From Corynebacterium mustelae (lineage in GTDB: Bacteria > Actinomycetota > Actinomycetes > Mycobacteriales > Mycobacteriaceae): 64,000 bases of DNA. The position numbers and the translations under genes are program-made. Each line of letters opens with the position of its first letter. Within the stretch, counting starts at the first letter, position 1. The notes under the pieces are model-generated. The model ran no database searches, was not told where the DNA came from, and worked only from the letters and a program-made list of their open reading frames with translations. Positions 59,941 through 64,000 of the stretch are shown piece by piece. Where the stretch lies: NCBI RefSeq assembly GCF_001020985.1, contig NZ_CP011542.1, positions 1,550,001-1,614,000 on the forward strand, in the 5' to 3' direction.

Positions 59941-62367
59941 TTATTTCAGTGAATCTTCGTCCTGTTGCGGTTTTTCACTGCTATCAGTCAAAGGTTTAGC
60001 ATCGGATGGATCAGTACCATCCTTTTTACCTACATGTGGCACTGCTTCCTTATCTTCTTCACGTTCCGATGGGGTCTCGGAGTCAAGAGATTCTTCTATC
60101 TCCACATCGATAATTTCGTCGTCTTCTAGGTTGTCACGTTCACCGATAACGACTGTGGGTTCACTTGATGGGCCGGAATATGGTTCTGGGATCGGTGGAA
60201 CCGCAGGCGAATGGGCGACACCACTTTCGGAGTTCTCAATTACTCTGACATCAGCGCCGCTTATTACATCGCTTGGTATGGCTGCTGGCTCTTCACCTAC
60301 CTTTGCGAAATTACTATGGCCTTCGCTTTCTGTCTTGCTTGTGGTCGTCTCTGAGGACTCAGTGTTAGAGACCGTGGCGGGATTATTGTCTTTTCCATAA
60401 GGATTATTGATCACAGCTGCTTGCGCCTGTTGCCATGGTTGTGGCTGTTGATGGGAGGCTGTTGGCGTTACGTGGCTGTCACCGTTTGAAAATGATTGCT
60501 GGTCTACTTTATCTTCTGGATATGCCTCGCTGTTCGTTGCTGCCGGTATATCGGTGCCATTTGTGTCTGGTGCTTTAGCTGCAGGGGGATCATTTCCATC
60601 GGGTGTGCTATCGGTATCTGGAACTACTGCTGGTTTTGCTCCACTAGCCTTACCTCGGCTAACAGTAATGCCGATGAGTATTGCACCTGACAACAGGAAG
60701 GCTAGGACACGCGGAATTCCGGTCAACGTATCCATGTCGAAAAGCAACAGTTTGAGAATGCCAGCGATTGCAAACATCATGCCTATACCCAGGGAGGATT
60801 GTCGTTTGAGCAGTAGCCATGCCGCAAGAATGATCCACGATAGTGAGGTCAATGCGTGGCCGAACATCAACCCGTTAACCCCGCCTAAGGCGCCTGCTAT
60901 CAAGCCGACAGCGATCATTGAGTAATAGAGACCGAAGATGGCACTTAACAGCGGTATCGGACTTGGTTGTTTGTTGAATACATCACGATTAAGAAGGGCA
61001 ACTACCAGTGCAGTTGCAATGGCGAACCCTACGACTAGCGCTGATAATGCTGGCATGTTCGTCACGGCACGCGAAACAACAGCCAGAGATTCACCTGAGA
61101 GCATTAGCGCACCAAGAGATAACCATGTCAGCCAAAACGCGGGATGCTGTGGTCGCTTCTTGAAGTATACGACCGCGGCGGCGAAACAAATAAAGAAGGC
61201 AGCAGTGACAATAAACTCCCACTCGCGTGGTGAATGAAATTGGAATGGTAGGAAGTTAAAGATCAAAACAATCCACGGAATAAAACCGCCAGCTAATGCG
61301 ATCCAAATTGCACAAACTACTACAGCGAATCCAAAAGTAATTGGATCATCAAATGTGCAGAGCACGGCGTATAAGCCGATTGTTATTGCTGGGTGGGCTT
61401 TTAACAAAACGGTGGCAAGCATCGCTAACAGGATGAAATAGCCAAAGTCATCTATGTCCGCAGAAAATGTATCGCCGAATAAAGCGCCAGCAACTGCAAG
61501 AATGCCACCGACGATCTCGGCATTTTTCCAATCACGTTTGTATGCGGCATATAACACCATTATGCCAGCTAAAGTATGCGGCATAAGTTGAATGTCCAAA
61601 TCTGAGTGGTAGTTATAATGCCACATTGTCAGCGCAAAACCCGAAATTCCTGTGGCGATAGCAATACCTTCTTGATTCCACCGGCGTGTAATAATGCCGA
61701 AACCGATTATCAAGGCTATTAGGCAGATAGTTGCTAGTGATGTCGACCATAGATCCAATATGAATCCCAATGCGATTACGGTCGCACCTAATACGAGAAG
61801 GGCGGCGTTTGATGTAGCACCTACTGCGGCAGGGTGAAAGTTGCGCTTTTTAAAAAGGAAGGAGAGGGCTAAGAAGGCAAACCCTAATAAGGCGGACAAC
61901 ACGACTCGAGTAACTGGGCCCAACCAACCTCGTTCGATCCCAAGGGAAACCAGGAAACCCACGCCTGCGAAGGTGATGATGGTACCCAAAGTCCCCAAAA
62001 TTCGAATGATGACTTGCTCATTCGTCCACCAGGGCTTTTTCGGGGGCAGGGGAGCTGCCTGGGGTTGCGTGCCTGGAAACGGCTGTGGTTGATATGGGGG
62101 TCGGGGATGCCCGTATTGGTTGGTTTGCGGGGATTGTGGATGCAGCGGGGTGGGCTGAGGTATGTAAGGCTGCTGATTTATTGTTGGACTGGTGACCGGT
62201 GGGGGCGGTGGTGGTGCTGGGAACTGACGTGGCGGTTCGATTTGGGCGGCTAGGGCTGCAAGTTCGTCGCGGGCTTTGCGGAACTCATTTTCTGCCTGCT
62301 GCAACCGCCGCATTGCTTCCGCGATTTGATCACTGGATTGCGGTATTTCTTCCATGCGAACTAGCAT
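59941..62367 (-). CDS. DUF2339 multi-spanning membrane protein
   Basis: 808 residues. A short coiled N-terminus (MRRLQQAENEFRKARDELAALAAQ) leads to a Pro/Gln-rich stretch (about 48-110), then a membrane domain with some 20 hydrophobic segments opening EQVIIRILGTLGTIITFAGVGFLVSLGIERGWLGP, the DUF2339 hallmark. A long acidic, disordered C-terminal tail (about 590-808) is rich in Ser, Glu, Asp and Pro. Function unknown; the tail and N-terminal region are likely cytoplasmic. An ATG at 62355 is an alternative start. One repeated word (60736) encodes LLFDM. Confidence 0.8.
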   Translation of the reverse strand: MLVRMEEIPQSSDQIAEAMRRLQQAENEFRKARDELAALAAQIEPPRQFPAPPPPPPVTSPTINQQPYIPQPTPLHPQSPQTNQYGHPRPPYQPQPFPGTQPQAAPLPPKKPWWTNEQVIIRILGTLGTIITFAGVGFLVSLGIERGWLGPVTRVVLSALLGFAFLALSFLFKKRNFHPAAVGATSNAALLVLGATVIALGFILDLWSTSLATICLIALIIGFGIITRRWNQEGIAIATGISGFALTMWHYNYHSDLDIQLMPHTLAGIMVLYAAYKRDWKNAEIVGGILAVAGALFGDTFSADIDDFGYFILLAMLATVLLKAHPAITIGLYAVLCTFDDPITFGFAVVVCAIWIALAGGFIPWIVLIFNFLPFQFHSPREWEFIVTAAFFICFAAAVVYFKKRPQHPAFWLTWLSLGALMLSGESLAVVSRAVTNMPALSALVVGFAIATALVVALLNRDVFNKQPSPIPLLSAIFGLYYSMIAVGLIAGALGGVNGLMFGHALTSLSWIILAAWLLLKRQSSLGIGMMFAIAGILKLLLFDMDTLTGIPRVLAFLLSGAILIGITVSRGKASGAKPAVVPDTDSTPDGNDPPAAKAPDTNGTDIPAATNSEAYPEDKVDQQSFSNGDSHVTPTASHQQPQPWQQAQAAVINNPYGKDNNPATVSNTESSETTTSKTESEGHSNFAKVGEEPAAIPSDVISGADVRVIENSESGVAHSPAVPPIPEPYSGPSSEPTVVIGERDNLEDDEIIDVEIEESLDSETPSEREEDKEAVPHVGKKDGTDPSDAKPLTDSSEKPQQDEDSLK

Positions 62368-62673
62368 ATCAACTGCAAATTAGCTGATTTTGATTTCAAT
62401 TTTGCGGTTTCATAACAGTTTATGTTAAGTTGATTCAGCTACCGCCTAAACCTAGTTTGGGTCGCAAGTGGAGATCTTCCCACCTGAAGCTGCTTCTGTC
62501 GAAGTTGGCACAAGGTCAAAGAGTACGTCAGTAACTTTTTAGGTTGCTGCTGTATGGCATATAAGGTCTCCCGTTTATCGGTTTTGGATAAACGGGTTTT
62601 ATTTGTGCCAGGGAAAGCGCGAGCGATTGACGGTAGGACACATTTCGTTCACTTTGCTACTTGAGGAGTTCCC
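62368..62673 (+). promoter_or_regulatory. Leader region of infC-rpmI-rplT
   Basis: About 300 bases. Near 62570-62600 it contains a stem CCCGTTTATC/GATAAACGGG (62570-62579 with 62587-62596) followed by TTTTATTTG, an intrinsic terminator-like hairpin 74 bases before the infC start. Because it precedes rather than follows a gene, it is more likely an attenuator. IF3-L35-L20 operons are autoregulated by L20 in several bacteria through leader RNA. TATGTT at about 62420 is a possible -10. Confidence 0.6.
62570..62600 (+). terminator. Putative attenuator in the infC leader
   Basis: 10-bp stem with a 7-base loop and TTTT directly after. It lies between the leader and the infC coding region on the same strand. 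Premature termination here would reduce the IF3-L35-L20 transcript. Confidence 0.6.
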
Positions 62674-63195
62674 ATCAGCGCTGAAGCTCGAATTAATGAG
62701 CGTATCCGAGTCCCCGAGGTCCGTCTTGTTGGCCCTAACGGTGAGCAGGTAGGTATCGTTCGTATCGATGATGCTCGTAAATTGGCATATGATGCCGATC
62801 TTGATTTGGTGGAGGTGGCGCCAAATGCAAAGCCTCCGGTATGCAAGATTATGGATTACGGCAAGTTTAAATATGAACAAGCTCAGAAGGCTCGTGAGGC
62901 TCGTAAGAATCAGCAGCAAACGGTAGTCAAGGAGCAAAAGTTCCGTCCGAAAATCGATGACCACGATTATGAGACGAAAAAGAGCAATGTGATCCGCTTC
63001 CTTAACAAGGGTTCCAAAGTGAAGGTTACCATTATGTTCCGTGGTCGTGAGCAATCTCGTCCGGAACTTGGTTTCCGTCTTTTGGAGCGATTGGCTGAGG
63101 ATGTCGCCGAATATGGCATCGTCGAGTCGAAGCCAAAGCAAGACGGTCGTAATATGACCATGGTTTTCGGCCCGGTGCGCAAGGGCAAGAAGTAA
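62674..63195 (+). CDS. infC: Translation initiation factor IF-3, AUC start codon
   Basis: 173 residues from a non-standard ATC. The family N-terminus [22 protein letters not shown] begins immediately after 62674-62676. GAGGAG (62663-62668) lies five bases upstream. A TGA at 62662-62664 blocks any earlier start in frame, and no ATG, GTG or TTG occurs until 62782, which would remove half of the N-terminal domain. AUU/AUC initiation is a known feature of infC, through which IF3 represses its own translation. The C-terminal domain ([29 protein letters not shown]) binds 16S rRNA. Followed by rpmI and rplT. Confidence 0.93.
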   Translation: MSAEARINERIRVPEVRLVGPNGEQVGIVRIDDARKLAYDADLDLVEVAPNAKPPVCKIMDYGKFKYEQAQKAREARKNQQQTVVKEQKFRPKIDDHDYETKKSNVIRFLNKGSKVKVTIMFRGREQSRPELGFRLLERLAEDVAEYGIVESKPKQDGRNMTMVFGPVRKGKK

Positions 63196-63224
63196 AGACT
63201 AAAAGTTAAAGGACGTTTAATCCC

Positions 63225-63419
63225 ATGAAGCAGAAGACCCACAAGGGCACCGCTAAGCGGATCAAGACCACTGGCTCTGGCAAGCTGCGTCGTGAGCAGG
63301 CTAACCGCCGCCACCTCCTTGAAGGTAAGCCTTCCAAGCGGACTCGTCGCCTGAAGGGCACCGAGGATGTCGCTCCTGCCGATGTCAAGCGCGTTAAGCG
63401 TCTACTGGGCAAGGCTTAA
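63225..63419 (+). CDS. rpmI: 50S ribosomal protein L35
   Basis: 64 residues, the usual length. It opens [35 protein letters not shown], the L35 signature, and is strongly basic. It lies 29 bases after infC and 59 before rplT, the standard operon. Confidence 0.97.
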   Translation: MKQKTHKGTAKRIKTTGSGKLRREQANRRHLLEGKPSKRTRRLKGTEDVAPADVKRVKRLLGKA

Positions 63420-63478
63420 TTAGCCGTCTTTCCCATCACAACAGATAAAGAACCTAATTAAGTAAGGAAGTTTGAACA

Positions 63479-63862
63479 GTGGCACGTGTCAAGCGCTCAC
63501 TCAACGCCAAGAAGAAGCGTCGCGAGATTCTAAAGTCCGCCAAGGGCTACCGGGGTCAGCGTTCCCGCCTGTACCGTAAGGCAAAGGAACAGTGGCTGCA
63601 CTCCATGACTTACGCTTACCGCGATCGTCGGGCACGTAAGTCAGAGTTCCGCAAGCTGTGGATTACTCGTATCAACGCTGCAGCTCGTATGAACGACATC
63701 ACTTACAATCGCTTGATCCAGGGTCTTAAGCTCGCTGGTATTGAAGTCGACCGTAAGATTCTTGCTGAGCTGGCAGTTAATGACTTCGCTGCATTCTCTG
63801 CAATTTGCGATGCAGCAAAGGCCGCGCTGCCTGCAGATGTAAACGCACCAAAAGCTGCTTAG
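63479..63862 (+). CDS. rplT: 50S ribosomal protein L20
   Basis: 127 residues. It starts with GTG ([38 protein letters not shown]) and has the L20 signature in [35 protein letters not shown] lies upstream. L20 assembles early on 23S rRNA and often represses its own operon. A strong terminator follows. Confidence 0.97.
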   Translation: MARVKRSLNAKKKRREILKSAKGYRGQRSRLYRKAKEQWLHSMTYAYRDRRARKSEFRKLWITRINAAARMNDITYNRLIQGLKLAGIEVDRKILAELAVNDFAAFSAICDAAKAALPADVNAPKAA

Positions 63863-63881
63863 TCTCTCGCGCTTTTACGTC

Positions 63882-63924
63882 AACTGCTTCCGTTTAACTC
63901 ATTGCTTAAACGGAAGCAGTTTTT
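63882..63924 (+). terminator. Terminator of infC-rpmI-rplT
   Basis: A perfect 16-bp stem AACTGCTTCCGTTTAA/TTAAACGGAAGCAGTT (63882-63897 with 63906-63921) with an 8-base loop and a run of five T (63920-63924). Confidence 0.95.
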
Positions 63925-63941
63925 GGCGTTTTGAGATCGAA

Positions 63942-63987
63942 AAGTGGGGCTCGTAATCACCGGTACAGATGTGTGTGAGCCCCACTT
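63942..63987 (-). terminator. Second hairpin, probably terminator of a convergent gene
   Basis: AAGTGGGGCTC (63942-63952) pairs with GAGCCCCACTT (63977-63987). On the minus strand it is followed by TTTTCGATC, so it may end a minus-strand gene beyond the window. It also has CGGTTTTC on the plus side. Confidence 0.6.
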
Positions 63988-64000
63988 CGGTTTTCACGCT

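Noticed and set aside
3124..60744. Repeated word as a KOPS-like or other polar chromosome-segregation motif
   Set aside because: Eight copies lie in each orientation in this window, with no strand bias.
1..64000. CRISPR arrays, insertion sequences, integrases or prophage genes
   Set aside because: I saw no regularly spaced direct repeats, transposase motifs or phage structural genes; the array shows recombination but no mobile element.

Overview
The window looks like a chromosomal segment of a Corynebacterium of moderate G+C content. The evidence is the gene order (recG, rsmD, coaD, polA, rpsA, coaE, uvrB, uvrA, infC-rpmI-rplT), a corynebacterial-type ptsG, paired universal stress proteins, and actinobacterial UvrA, UvrB and IF3 sequences. 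The housekeeping genes are colinear and intact. Accessory DNA is concentrated between polA and rpsA.

Layout. 1-2.8 kb: end of recG, a biotinyl-type mini protein, rsmD, coaD and a TSUP exporter. 2.9-5.7 kb: a minus-strand polar amino acid ABC transporter (binding lipoprotein, permease, ATPase) with a perfect intercistronic hairpin and an operator-like palindrome at its promoter. 6-10 kb: a DUF368 membrane protein (undecaprenyl-phosphate translocase family), an unusual tRNA-Leu(CAA) and polA. 10-36 kb: an accessory region dominated by nine related genes. Five are full length (about 1020-1105 aa), and four are partial: C-terminal module only, N-terminal module only, N-terminal plus central module, and an internally deleted 140-aa remnant. 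A PepSY-like lipoprotein, a small antitoxin-like protein, an amidase and two small genes (one broken) lie among or beside them. 36-40 kb: a pyruvate formate-lyase operon in which the glycyl-radical domain is a separate 83-aa gene. 40-46 kb: methyltransferase, rpsA, a frameshifted GNAT acetyltransferase, a beta-helix protein and an AspT/YidE-type transporter. 46-64 kb: ptsG, coaE, uvrB, two USPs, a HelD-like helicase, a DoxX protein, an MBL hydrolase, uvrA, a DUF2339 membrane protein, and infC-rpmI-rplT with an AUC-started infC.

The best candidate for an undescribed system is the paralogue array. Its members share an N-terminal LGW...LPLG signature, a central domain (IPCLLSxPS, GLLRPG, VWPLFD) and a C-terminal module (LWxP, PRWLNxVLD, TKAQEL). 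They have no secretion signals and appear helical. I recall similar three-part actinobacterial proteins of unknown function (DUF6493/DUF7824/DUF7825), but I could not check this. The array shows recombination: a 3.5-kb stretch with extreme A+C bias ends abruptly inside one gene, one gene has lost its middle in frame, and single modules survive alone.

A second genome-scale signal is the word GCTTTTCGACG, or its 9-base core CTTTTCGAC. The core occurs 16 times on both strands by hand count, far above chance, including an inverted pair directly after polA.
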